Positions 8,488 to 15,693 of a stretch of DNA of 15,693 nucleotides are shown one piece after another (within the stretch, counting starts at the first letter, position 1; every line of letters begins with the position of its first letter). Location: contig CAZFWV010000144.1 in assembly GCA_964522605.1 (NCBI GenBank), positions 1 to 15,693 on the forward strand, written 5' to 3'. This DNA comes from CAVZLD01 sp964522605. Its GTDB lineage: Bacteria > Planctomycetota > Planctomycetia > Pirellulales > Pirellulaceae. The notes under the pieces were generated by a model, which saw nothing but the letters and a program-made list of their open reading frames with translations, was not told where the DNA came from and made no database searches. Both the position numbers and the translations under genes were made by a program.

Positions 8488-9852
8488 TCATGGACGGCGG
8501 CGCTGGCGAAGACGCTGCAGGATTCCCGGTCGTGCTGGATCCTCGCTCTGCTCAACCTCCTCCTCTTCGCGCTGCTGCTCCAATCGCTCTCGCCGCTGTT
8601 GACGCAACTCCTGTAGTTGTTGCAGCAAATCGGTCACGACGGCCGGATCTTCCAGCGCGGGGCCGCCAATCTTCGACAACACGTCGGTCCAAGATTCCCC
8701 CTCCTCGACCAACGACACTTTGGGGGCCTGCAACGTGCCACGGATTGGAAGGCGGACCCCTTGTTGCTGCAGAACCCGCGCAAGGGGACCGTCTCCGAGC
8801 CAATTCCCCGCCGCCGGCAGTTCCGCGACCAGGTTCAATGTGCCATCCATCCCCACGGAACCATGCGTCCGGATCACCAACTGCGGAGACACCTGGGGCA
8901 GCCCAAACGCCAAATCCTCATGCTCCACGACTCCATCGTGGACACGAAAGGAAACGACGGAATTGTCGGCCAATTTCAGCGCGTCGGGTAGCGAATCCGG
9001 TCGTCCAAGCGTCGCGAGTTGCCGAACGATATCGCGCACCGCCGATTCGCGAAGGCCCGCTTCGACCGAATGGATGGTCAAGCGACCGGCCACCTCGGCC
9101 GATTGAGGATCGTGCAGCGGGATTCGACACTGATCCAACTCAAGCGACACGGCACCTTGTGTCCACGCGACATGGGCCAGCACAGGCACGACATACTTCA
9201 AGCCCAGATGACACATCTCGGGAGTGAGCGCGGCGTGGTCGAGCGGTTTCCCCGGTTCGATGGTCACCTCCCGGCTCGTTCCCGACTGATCATACGCGAT
9301 GGAAACATCCGCGCCCTGGACAAACGGTGACGGCTGCTCGTCCGGCTCGGTTTGAATGAGCACCCGTGCTTTCGTGATCACCAGTCGCAACCGTCGTTGG
9401 GCCGGCGCCACCTCCGGGCGCGCCGATGGCACGTCCCTCGGCGGCAGCTTCTGGTACGCCTGTAGCAAGAGAGTCGGCTCGATCAAGCGAAACTCGCCCC
9501 AGTCGCCACCGGACCAAATCAGTTGCCAGAGCGTCCTCTGGCTGGCGGCTTCCTGTGCGGTGAACGACCAGCGCCCTTGGTCATCCGCCAGACGAAGATT
9601 CTCCAAATCGGCGGGAGTGAACCATCCTAACGACAAGCGATCGACTTGGAATTGAATTCCGCGGTCGGCCAATTGTCGCTGCCATAGCCGCTGTCCCCAC
9701 GCGGTTCGCGTAAGCAGAGTCGGCAAGGCAAGGAACAAGCCCAGCAGCAACAACAACAGCACCCCGGCAACGACCCCCCATCGCCAGACCCAGCGCGGGG
9801 CAGTTGGGTTATTCGAAACGGACTCTGCAGCAACAGGATCAGAATTGGTCAT
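8488..9852 (-). CDS. AsmA-like membrane-anchored protein
   Basis: The 454-residue product starts with a polar stretch, one membrane helix (about residues 23-45) and then a mostly beta-rich periplasmic region. The C-terminal third (with SVVSFRVHDGVVEHEDLAF and VGMDGTLNLVAELP, ending in RLPIRGTLQAPKVSL) resembles the terminal module of AsmA/DUF748-type proteins, which bridge membranes and are linked with lipid transport or envelope assembly. The last 60 residues are a highly charged Gln/Arg/Glu-rich helix, likely coiled coil. AsmA-like proteins in this phylum are, as I recall, often 900 residues or more, so this one may lack a middle portion, perhaps near residues 165-200. ATG 9852 lies 15 bp after the FIST gene stop on the same strand, so the two probably form one transcript. 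It faces the 904-residue gene with only 53 bp between, and I see no strong terminator there. Confidence 0.65.
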   Translation of the reverse strand: MTNSDPVAAESVSNNPTAPRWVWRWGVVAGVLLLLLLGLFLALPTLLTRTAWGQRLWQRQLADRGIQFQVDRLSLGWFTPADLENLRLADDQGRWSFTAQEAASQRTLWQLIWSGGDWGEFRLIEPTLLLQAYQKLPPRDVPSARPEVAPAQRRLRLVITKARVLIQTEPDEQPSPFVQGADVSIAYDQSGTSREVTIEPGKPLDHAALTPEMCHLGLKYVVPVLAHVAWTQGAVSLELDQCRIPLHDPQSAEVAGRLTIHSVEAGLRESAVRDIVRQLATLGRPDSLPDALKLADNSVVSFRVHDGVVEHEDLAFGLPQVSPQLVIRTHGSVGMDGTLNLVAELPAAGNWLGDGPLARVLQQQGVRLPIRGTLQAPKVSLVEEGESWTDVLSKIGGPALEDPAVVTDLLQQLQELRQQRRERLEQQREEEEVEQSEDPARPGILQRLRQRRRP

Positions 9853-9867
9853 CGTGCGAATCGGTGT

Positions 9868-11052
9868 CTAGGAAAACAAAACCACGCTGGCGGTAAAGCC
9901 GTGCAAGAAGTTCATCGTTTCTACCGGTCCAATTTCTCCTTGGGCGAAAAACCCTGCCATGGGAATCGAACCATACTGTTCCAGGATGGTTCCGGCATCA
10001 TGATCCGGTTTCGAGAAGAGTCTGGTACCACGTCCATTACAGGTAAACAGTAGCGCAGCCTGGGCGGTCCGTGGCGCCCCGCGGCGGCTCAACTGCTCCA
10101 CCAGATCATCATGGGCCGACTGCTCATCTCGAATGTGGAATTGTACGGTCTGTCCCACGCGAACGAAATCACCGACCGCGATCGCTCCCGATTCGTGGTC
10201 CACTCCAATCACATTCCGGACGAGAAAATCACCGGCCTCGAAACGATCCCGATATTCCGACACGGTCCGTCCCAGGTGCAGACCGTGCTGAGCGAGTTCC
10301 TGCTCATGTGTGGGCAGGCGTTGGAAGATCTCCTTGAGCTGTTGCAGCGCGGGTCGCCCACCCAATTGCTCAATGATATTCCGTTCCGCTTTCGTCACAA
10401 TCAGCGGATCGCCGATTGGACGACAGCCTTGCGAAACAACACTCGCGATCGAGACTCCCGACTCGATGACCAATCCGACCGCGCCGCTTTCCAGGGCGGT
10501 GTCGCCATAAAACAGACGATTGTGCCCTGGCGCCGCCGCACCGCTGGCCATTCCCCCCAAGACCCGCACTCCCGGCTGGTCTTCGTTCATTCGCTGCAAC
10601 AGGTAATCCGTCGGAAACGTAAAGGGTTCGGCCAACAACAGCAGAACCGCCTCACGGGGCCAGTCTCCCACTAAGGAATCCGGCCAACCGACAATCGCCC
10701 CCCCCTCGACCGTCCGCTGAAATTGGATGTGAAGCGGAGTCAGCTTCGACTGCGGCAGGTGCGCGGTCCAGATCGCCAGCGCCGGCTGTTCCTCTACCTC
10801 CCGCCCCCCTTGCACAACCGCTTCGGCGGAACAACCGATCAGGTATTTCGGCCGCAGCCGCCTGCGCACCTCCTGGGGAAGCTGGTCCCAGTAGCTCGCG
10901 TGGTGATGCGTGCTAAACAAAACCGCGACATCCGGTTCTTCCATTCCGGACCGCAGCAGTTCATCGCACACTTGCGTGACCGATTTGTGTGCCTCGGCTT
11001 CGGTCGAAAGTGCCGAAGCGTAGCGATTGAGCGAATTGGATGGAGCAGACAT
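9868..11052 (-). CDS. FIST N- and C-domain protein (putative small-ligand sensor)
   Basis: The 394-residue protein matches the FIST family, a sensory module proposed to bind small molecules such as amino acids and usually attached to signalling domains. The N-terminal part shows DVAVLFSTHH and LIGCSAEAVV (about 41-80), typical of FIST_N. The C-terminal part has LLFTCNGRGTRLF and AGFFAQGEIGPVETMNFLHG, the hallmark FIST_C end. No output domain is attached, so it stands alone. The frame is open to 11256, but the upstream residues do not look like protein of this family; ATG 11052 gives a normal family length, with AGGAG about 15 nt before it. The gene is followed closely by the AsmA-like gene. 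The domain call is strong, while the biological role here is unknown. Confidence 0.85.
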   Translation of the reverse strand: MSAPSNSLNRYASALSTEAEAHKSVTQVCDELLRSGMEEPDVAVLFSTHHHASYWDQLPQEVRRRLRPKYLIGCSAEAVVQGGREVEEQPALAIWTAHLPQSKLTPLHIQFQRTVEGGAIVGWPDSLVGDWPREAVLLLLAEPFTFPTDYLLQRMNEDQPGVRVLGGMASGAAAPGHNRLFYGDTALESGAVGLVIESGVSIASVVSQGCRPIGDPLIVTKAERNIIEQLGGRPALQQLKEIFQRLPTHEQELAQHGLHLGRTVSEYRDRFEAGDFLVRNVIGVDHESGAIAVGDFVRVGQTVQFHIRDEQSAHDDLVEQLSRRGAPRTAQAALLFTCNGRGTRLFSKPDHDAGTILEQYGSIPMAGFFAQGEIGPVETMNFLHGFTASVVLFS

Positions 11053-11342
11053 TTCGTTCGATTTCGACTCCTGGGCGAAGGGGGCTAATGAGACGAGAAG
11101 GCCGCCATGCGGTCCCCGATCATGACGCATCGCGCGCCAAGAAACAATCCACGACTTTGATTTCCAATTCCATTCGGCGTTATGGGCAGCCAGCCAACCT
11201 TGGGGTTCAGCAGTCGAAATGAGGCTGAAAAGAAAGACTGGAGCTCGCGCCGACAACTACCTCTTACGTGAAAAAGGGCGCTAACAACATCCCTTCGTTC
11301 GAGGGCATCCATTTTCTGTTCCTGAGTCGTCGCTGCGGTTGA
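11053..11342. other. Non-coding gap between kinase and FIST genes
   Basis: These 290 bp separate two genes on the - strand. The open frames that cross it have no family resemblance and look spurious. It presumably holds the end of the kinase transcript and the promoter of the FIST/AsmA pair, but I find no clear terminator hairpin and no convincing promoter hexamers. Confidence 0.5.
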
Positions 11343-12800
11343 TCATCGATGTTGCCCGCGGGATTGCCTGGTCGAGACGCGGCAAGTCTTCACGAGCGTC
11401 GTGAGAGCATCCACGTCGCCGACATTTCCGGGAACGATCACGAGTGGCAGTCCGGGCAGGCGACTTTCCGGACCACATCGCCAGACAGGAATTCCGGGAA
11501 GAGCCTGTCCCATCACGAGAGCTCGCTCGACCCCGCACGCCTTCGTGGCGATATCGCTGGAGGTGATTCCTCCCTTGGCAATGAGGATTCTGGGGCGCAC
11601 CGAGATCGACCGAACGACGTCTACGAGCGCCTGAGAGATCGTCTGCCCAACGGTCAGACTCTGGCTGCCACCGGTTGGGACGAGTTGGCGACTCGTATAC
11701 ACCACGACCACCGATTCGTCGATCAGTTGTTCCGAGACGCGCACCGCGATTTCTTTCACGATTGCGTCTCGGGTTGCGGGTTCCAGTACGCCAGAGACAC
11801 TCAATTCCACCGGTGTGACGTCTCCGAAGCGGAATAGGTGGTGGACTTGAGCGGTCGTTTTGGGGACGTATGAACCGACGACGATCAACACGCCGTGACC
11901 GATCTCAGATCTCAGTTGGTCCGCGGTCAGGAACGGTTGCCGATCGATTCCAGCTCGCACTGCGACGAAGGACGCTGCTGTTCGATAAAGGAATCGTTTC
12001 CCTGCGATTTCCGCTCGCAGGAGCGCCGTCATGGCCGCCTCCAGATCGAACCGCTCGACGGCGTTTACAATACACGCCGAACCCGCCGTCAGGTTCTGAA
12101 GCTTCTGCTGTGCGGAAGACAGATCGCGGCCGCGCAGATCGGCAAGCGACAGCGACTGAATTCGTTCCAGCGGAACTCGACCGTGGGACTTCTCGACAAT
12201 CCAGTCGCGAAGGTTTGAATTGCGATATCCGAATACGGGATCATCAGCAAACGGCGTCATCGCGGCCGGAGTCAGCCGGTCGGCCTCTGCGACATAGTGC
12301 ACATCGTTAACAGTAAGCCGCCCGCCTTCCTCGAAAAACGGGCACAACAACCAAGCGTCAAAGGACTCGTTCAGGCCGGCTGCGAGTGCCTCGAGTTCTT
12401 CAGGAAAATAACCGCGCAAGGTTGAGTCGCTGCGGCTGACCAAAGTGAAGTCACGACCCGTGAGCTGGCGCGCTGAGCGCAAGTTGCAGGCAATCTCGTA
12501 GTTCAGCGCGACTGCAGCATCAACGGGTAAGCTACGGGAATTCGTCAACACATACGAGGCCGGTGCAGGATCGGCTAATTCACGCGCTAAATGCTCCACC
12601 GTCCAACGTGTCACGACAGGAATGTCATGCACCGTTTGAGTTCCGGTTGGATCATCATCCAAGACGATTACTTTGCGGTTGACTTGCCGAATCAACTGCC
12701 GCAAGGTTGCCCCGTAGCTGAACGCCGGACGAGGTGGCAGTGGACCAAGCAACTGATCGCGGTCAATCAACGGCTCATCCCTCGATTCGTGAGCGGGCAA
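11343..12800 (-). CDS. DUF1537 four-carbon acid sugar kinase
   Basis: The 485-residue protein belongs to the DUF1537 family, cytoplasmic ATP-dependent kinases of four-carbon sugar acids (such as 3-oxo-tetronate or threonate/erythronate kinases, OtnK/DtnK). The N-terminal substrate domain shows LDDDPTGTQT (about 47-56) and SRSDSTLRG (122-130). The C-terminal nucleotide domain shows AKGGITSSDIATKACGV (about 408-423) and LVIVPGNVGD (453-462). Length and both domains look complete, so this appears to be the only undamaged enzyme of its operon. The start is TTG at 12800: an in-frame TAG lies 12 nt upstream, no ATG occurs before the first motif, and AGAGGA sits just ahead of the TTG. It begins 20 bp after the cyclase remnant stops. 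The exact substrate cannot be read from sequence; the neighbouring dehydrogenase, cyclase and transporter remnants suggest a sugar-acid pathway. Confidence 0.88.
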   Translation of the reverse strand: MPAHESRDEPLIDRDQLLGPLPPRPAFSYGATLRQLIRQVNRKVIVLDDDPTGTQTVHDIPVVTRWTVEHLARELADPAPASYVLTNSRSLPVDAAVALNYEIACNLRSARQLTGRDFTLVSRSDSTLRGYFPEELEALAAGLNESFDAWLLCPFFEEGGRLTVNDVHYVAEADRLTPAAMTPFADDPVFGYRNSNLRDWIVEKSHGRVPLERIQSLSLADLRGRDLSSAQQKLQNLTAGSACIVNAVERFDLEAAMTALLRAEIAGKRFLYRTAASFVAVRAGIDRQPFLTADQLRSEIGHGVLIVVGSYVPKTTAQVHHLFRFGDVTPVELSVSGVLEPATRDAIVKEIAVRVSEQLIDESVVVVYTSRQLVPTGGSQSLTVGQTISQALVDVVRSISVRPRILIAKGGITSSDIATKACGVERALVMGQALPGIPVWRCGPESRLPGLPLVIVPGNVGDVDALTTLVKTCRVSTRQSRGQHR

Positions 12801-12820
12801 ACCGGTCCTCTATTCATCGA

Positions 12821-13390
12821 CTACTCCGGTTGAATTGCCACGGCTCGAACTGGCGCGCCATCCCCACCAAGTACCTTCAACGGCAGGACGATCAAATCAA
12901 CGATATCGGACTGAATCTGATCGAGATTTGCAAGCCCTTCTACAATCACGATTCCCCCGGAGAGTAAGACGCGGTGCACGGAAGTCAGCTCGTCACGGTG
13001 ATTCACATCGGCGACCGAGGGAGGTTCAACACCCAGCAGCGCGATGCCGTGCTCCACGAGCCAATGCGCCAAATCAAGGTGGATCCGCGGCAATTCCTCA
13101 CGATACTCGGCTGTCCCATGTCGCTTGTACCAATCCGTTCGCAGGAGCAGACGATCACCCGGCTGAATCTCTCCGACCTTTCCGCGCAGATGCTGAATCG
13201 TCAGCAACTCTCGTGGCTTCACAGGAGTCAAGTCAATCACGCGAGCCGGACCGATGCACACGGTCAAATCGACCTGATCAATGGTCGATCCTTCAGGAAG
13301 AAAGTGACGAGGTGCATCCATATGGGTGCCGCAGTGGGAATACAACTCAAGCCGCTTTGCATTCCAGCCGTCTCTGTCCAACGTCTTGGA
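12821..13390 (-). pseudogene. 5'-truncated putative cyclase (kynurenine formamidase-like)
   Basis: About 189 residues match the putative cyclase family (PF04199), metal-dependent hydrolases. Recognisable parts are TLDRDGWNAKRLELYSHCGT, containing the start of the metal motif HxGTHxDxPxH, then MDAPRHF, and later GVEPPSVADVN and LLSGGIVIVEGLANLDQI. Normal members begin with about 30 more residues (a segment around IDLTH and PGD) that are missing. Instead the frame runs straight from a piece of the upstream dehydrogenase: ...PDVELHQ is joined to SKTLDRDGW near 13390. There is no sensible start codon at the join, and the long open frame begins at a GTG (13570) that is out of frame inside the dehydrogenase. 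The metal ligands survive, so some fold could remain if translated, but loss of function is more likely. The TAG stop at 12821 is 20 bp before the kinase start. Confidence 0.75.
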
Positions 13391-13604
13391 CTGATGCAAT
13401 TCGACGTCGGGAAGCTCCTGTCGAACTTCTTCGATGACGCGATCCCAATATTTCAAGCTGTGGATGAGTGTAGGGGAACTCGGTGGGCTCGATGGCTTTC
13501 CCAGTGTCCCGCAACGCGGCGCGCAAGACATCGAGCGTAATCGGTGTGATTTCCGGCCCAATCCCGTCACCCGGGATCACGGCAATTCGATAAGTACCCG
13601 ACAT
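13391..13604 (-). pseudogene. Isocitrate/isopropylmalate-type dehydrogenase remnant
   Basis: Only two pieces of this NAD(P)-dependent beta-decarboxylating dehydrogenase remain. The first 47 codons from ATG 13604 encode the classic family start (RIAVIPGDGIGPEIT, residues 6-20, then DVLRAALRDTG). Near 13465 the match switches to another reading frame, HSLKYWDRVIEEVRQELP, which corresponds to the mid-protein helix after the substrate-binding region of the family. Roughly 100-150 residues between them and the whole C-terminal half, with the catalytic Lys/Asp residues, are absent. At 13390 the second piece joins the cyclase remnant. The family includes isocitrate, isopropylmalate, tartrate and malate dehydrogenases; the start is not the PdxA type (MGDPAGIGPE). 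The ATG lies 7 bp after the oxidoreductase stop, showing that operon spacing was kept. Confidence 0.75.
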
Positions 13605-13611
13605 GATTGGT

Positions 13612-14352
13612 TTAAGTCTCACCTGATTCTGTGATCGGCTGAACCGGTTGGTGCGTTCGAGCAGATTGATAAACTGCCTCCTGCACGGCTAAAGTGCGGA
13701 GGTAATCAGCACCGTTCGTTTCGAACGGCTGATTGTGCAGCAATCCTTCGACGAAATGACGCTGGGTGACGAACACGCAATCACCCGAGAAAGCACGGCG
13801 TGGATGCGGATACTCGTGCTCGGTTTCATTCTCCCCCAAACGCTGTATCGTGATGCGCCCGTCCGAATACAATCGCAGCGATCCGCCATTGACTTCTACA
13901 AGAAACTCCCCAAACGTGAACCGAGGATCCGGATCATTGCACTCGTTATAGCGATTTCCATCCCAGACTCCGACCGCACCAGAAGCGAATTCGAAAACAA
14001 CCAGGCCTGTATCTTCACCAGCAATCACGGGATTGAGCCTTCGCAAGATCGCGTAGACTGCCGCGATGTCACCACCGAGATAGCGAAACGTATCAATGAA
14101 GTGGACTCCGGTCTCGAAAATCAACAATCGCGGCATCGTCCGAAAATAGGGTTGACGGGCCAAGTACGCATCGTCTCCCCACCCGTCACCGTAGTGTCGC
14201 GAAACACCGTATTCACGCTGGATCGCCTGAGCCCGTTCGGCGTTTCGGTTGCACATCGCCGTAATCTGAACCTCCGGGATCCGATTCCAGGCTTCATACT
14301 GGAACCTGCTGAAGTAGCCCGCCCCGATGCAGACGCCTTTGAGCTGCGACAT
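13612..14352 (-). pseudogene. Gfo/Idh/MocA oxidoreductase with in-frame internal deletion
   Basis: The frame from ATG 14352 encodes 246 residues, against about 350-390 in this NAD(P)-dependent sugar oxidoreductase family. Residues 1-55 are the start of a Rossmann fold (VCIGAGYFSRFQYEAW, then MCNRNAERAQAIQREYGV). At about residue 56 (near 14184) the match jumps to a segment normally about 130 residues further on (GWGDDAYLARQPYFRTMPRL). The missing part contains the rest of the dinucleotide domain and the EKP-type motif with the catalytic Lys. The second half is otherwise well preserved, including ETGVHFIDTFRYLGG with the conserved His/Asp (84, 87). The reading frame stays open, so software would call it an intact short gene. 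The start overlaps the MFS remnant stop (TGATG), which is normal operon coupling. An enzyme without its cofactor domain should be inactive. Confidence 0.8.
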
Positions 14353-14794
14353 CAGTATTCCTCCAGCGGTCTCTCGGGACGCATCAGAACCCACGCAAGC
14401 ACAGCCAGGAGATTCAGGACCGCTGCCGTGACGAAGTAGGGTCGCGTGGATCCTGTCCACTGCTGCAGATAGGGAAATGCCAGTGTCGTGGCGAATGCTG
14501 CCAGGTTGCCCGCCATATTCATCGTGCCAGAAACGGCGCCGGCGTGCCGCCGCCCAATGTCCATGCAGAAGGCCCAAGAGGGGCTGAGTGTCATGTCGGC
14601 GCCCAAGATGGCCAATGACAGGAACGCTGCGTATCCGAAAGCAGAGTCGACACACTGGGTCCCGATCAGGCCGATGGCGGCAACCACGAATAAAAGGCAC
14701 GAGCGCAGCCCGGAAACGCGCCGGCCTCTCCAGCACCGAACAGAAATCGTGCGACCAACATGGATCCGAAGTTCCAGGCCGCACCAGTTAAGCA
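14352..14794 (-). pseudogene. MFS sugar-acid transporter remnant (ExuT-like), doubly truncated
   Basis: Two pieces of a major facilitator transporter lie in different reading frames. The first (about 14794-14684) reads LTGAAWNFGSMLVARF, LFGAGEAGAFPG and ARAFYSW, the typical helix 3-4 region of the anion:cation symporter (hexuronate-type) group. The second (about 14700-14354) reads FVVAAIGLIG, SWAFCMDIGRRHAGAVSG, TMNMAGNLAAFATTLAFP and ends MRPERPLEEY, matching the last helices. The N-terminal 80-100 residues and the central half are missing, leaving about 150 of the usual 420-450 residues. The first piece begins inside the last codons of the upstream PEP-CTERM gene. The TGA stop overlaps the oxidoreductase ATG. 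The transporter would have supplied the substrate of the kinase operon, probably a sugar acid, by inference from family and neighbours. Confidence 0.75.
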
Positions 14795-15603
14795 GAGGTG
14801 TTCGTTACGGAACACACTGTCGCCGTCGATGCAGGCGTCGCCGATCGCCGTTCACGGTATACGATGAACAGCAGTGGCATTCCAAACATCAACAAGAGGA
14901 TGCTCCTTGGCTCGGGGATCACATGGAAGGCAATGTCGAAACTCGCATGGCTGGAAGTGCCTCCGTCGCCACAGCAAGAGCCAGCGCTGGTGTTGATTCT
15001 CGCCTCGAGACCATACGTACCAGGCGTGAGCTCGCCGCTGGCAATGAGCGACACGGACGGGCGGTCGAACTGGAGTTGTTCCAGAAAGACAATGTGATCA
15101 CCAGGGCCCGTCAGACGAAACATACCGTCATAGACCGGGGCGAAACCGGAAAAGCCGGACAAGAGTTCACCGTCGAATCGGTACGCAACCGGCTCGGAGA
15201 TTTCAAACCCGAAACTCAACAACGATGATGCCGATGCCGTGCCGACTCCCGCCAACGTTCCAACGGCACTGACGTTCGCCGTTCCGACGCCAGTGATTTG
15301 CGTGTCCAGGATGTTCGATGCGTGCGATGCCGTGGCAGACGCCGTTCCATCAGAAAATGCACGAGCCGATACGCTCGCGCTGAACGGACCAAAATCCGGC
15401 GCCGAGTCGGAATCATGGTCCGAGGCGGACCCTCCGAATTCTCCTTCGGCCGACGCCGATGCGGAAACGGTTCGCGATTGAGTCAGCGGGATAATCAGCG
15501 GTGCGCCCGCCGCAGAATTCATCCGAGAAGGGGTAGAAGTGACAACCACAGCAAGGATCACGAACCTTGTCCAAGTCCGACCACCAGAATGGAGAGTCAT
15601 CAT
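14788..15603 (-). CDS. PEP-CTERM protein with altered C-terminal tail
   Basis: The 271-residue exported protein has a signal peptide (about 1-33), a Ser/Ala-rich low-complexity region (about 44-98), a beta-rich middle, and a PEP-CTERM signal: VIPEP (228-232), hydrophobic 233-249 and the basic stop RERR (250-253). It is a likely exosortase substrate bound for the cell surface or matrix; the mature function is unknown. Most PEP-CTERM proteins end within a few residues of the basic cluster, but here another 18 residues (SATPASTATVCSVTNTSA) follow and the TAA stop lies inside transporter-derived DNA, so the original stop was probably lost by deletion. ATG 15603 (a second ATG follows directly) has GGGGA 6-7 nt upstream. 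Being first in the - strand series, its promoter may now drive the remnants and the kinase gene. The 90 bp upstream to the window end hold no clear promoter. Confidence 0.8.
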   Translation of the reverse strand: MMTLHSGGRTWTRFVILAVVVTSTPSRMNSAAGAPLIIPLTQSRTVSASASAEGEFGGSASDHDSDSAPDFGPFSASVSARAFSDGTASATASHASNILDTQITGVGTANVSAVGTLAGVGTASASSLLSFGFEISEPVAYRFDGELLSGFSGFAPVYDGMFRLTGPGDHIVFLEQLQFDRPSVSLIASGELTPGTYGLEARINTSAGSCCGDGGTSSHASFDIAFHVIPEPRSILLLMFGMPLLFIVYRERRSATPASTATVCSVTNTSA

Positions 15604-15693
15604 AATGATTCCCCGAAGCTCTCACGAAAAGACAGCAGCCTAAGTGATGACTCAAGAACAACTTCGGCATTTGGGTGCCTGGGGTCGAGACGC

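Noticed and set aside
8340..9227. 295-codon open frame on the + strand
   Set aside because: It is antisense to the AsmA-like gene and the end of the 904-residue gene, Arg/Pro-rich with no family motif or ribosome binding site: a shadow frame of GC-rich DNA.
11053..11256. N-terminal extension of the FIST protein to 11256
   Set aside because: The extra 68 residues do not resemble the family, and ATG 11052 gives the usual length.
12821..13570. A normal 249-residue cyclase starting at GTG 13570
   Set aside because: The first ~35 residues are an out-of-frame reading of the dehydrogenase start and the next 25 are dehydrogenase sequence; only the part from about 13390 is cyclase.
13612..14784. A single 390-codon open frame covering oxidoreductase and upstream DNA
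   Set aside because: The first 144 codons run out of frame across the transporter remnant and are Arg/His/Pro-rich nonsense. The real protein starts at ATG 14352, overlapping the transporter stop.
1..15693. Terminal sequence similarity (agacgc at the start and gagacgc at the end) as a sign of a circular element
   Set aside because: Six bases of similarity are not meaningful, and no replication, mobilisation or recombinase gene is present.

Overview
The window looks like a stretch of a planctomycete chromosome (phylum Planctomycetota). The basis is a large exosortase carrying a fused EpsI-like domain, a long membrane-anchored TPR protein beside it, two PEP-CTERM proteins with Arg-rich tails, a big secreted protein of the kind seen in Pirellula/Rhodopirellula-type genomes, and an AsmA-like protein next to a stand-alone FIST protein. 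The assignment is inferred from protein families; there is no rRNA or marker gene. I saw no tRNA, rRNA, CRISPR array, insertion sequence or phage gene.

Left part (+ strand, 1-8434): after about 325 bp without a gene comes a small PEP-CTERM protein (327-746) with a strongly Arg-rich helix, closed by a clear intrinsic terminator (792-819). A TPR protein (924-3878) and an exosortase (3878-5530) follow and overlap by one base, so they are probably co-translated. Together these form a compact protein-sorting module: substrate, TPR accessory protein and transpeptidase-like sorting enzyme. In the exosortase the Cys/Arg/His core comes before, not after, the membrane segment that resembles the usual N-terminal half, so it looks circularly permuted. 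A 904-residue secreted protein of unknown function (5720-8434) ends the + strand block.

Right part (- strand, 8488-15603), read right to left: a second PEP-CTERM protein, then remnants of an MFS sugar-acid transporter, a Gfo/Idh/MocA oxidoreductase, an isocitrate/isopropylmalate-type dehydrogenase and a putative cyclase, then an apparently intact DUF1537 four-carbon acid-sugar kinase. After a 290 bp gap come a FIST-domain protein and an AsmA-like protein. The gene order fits a sugar-acid catabolic operon. Its first four genes each lack internal or terminal segments, while the pieces that remain are well preserved and keep tight operon spacing. This is either an operon being lost through serial deletions or a collapsed assembly; only read mapping can separate the two. 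Two of the remnants sit in long open frames and would pass as intact genes in automatic annotation.

The observations most worth following are the permuted exosortase, the Arg-rich exported substrate beside it, and the serially deleted catabolic operon with its PEP-CTERM/transporter and dehydrogenase/cyclase junctions.
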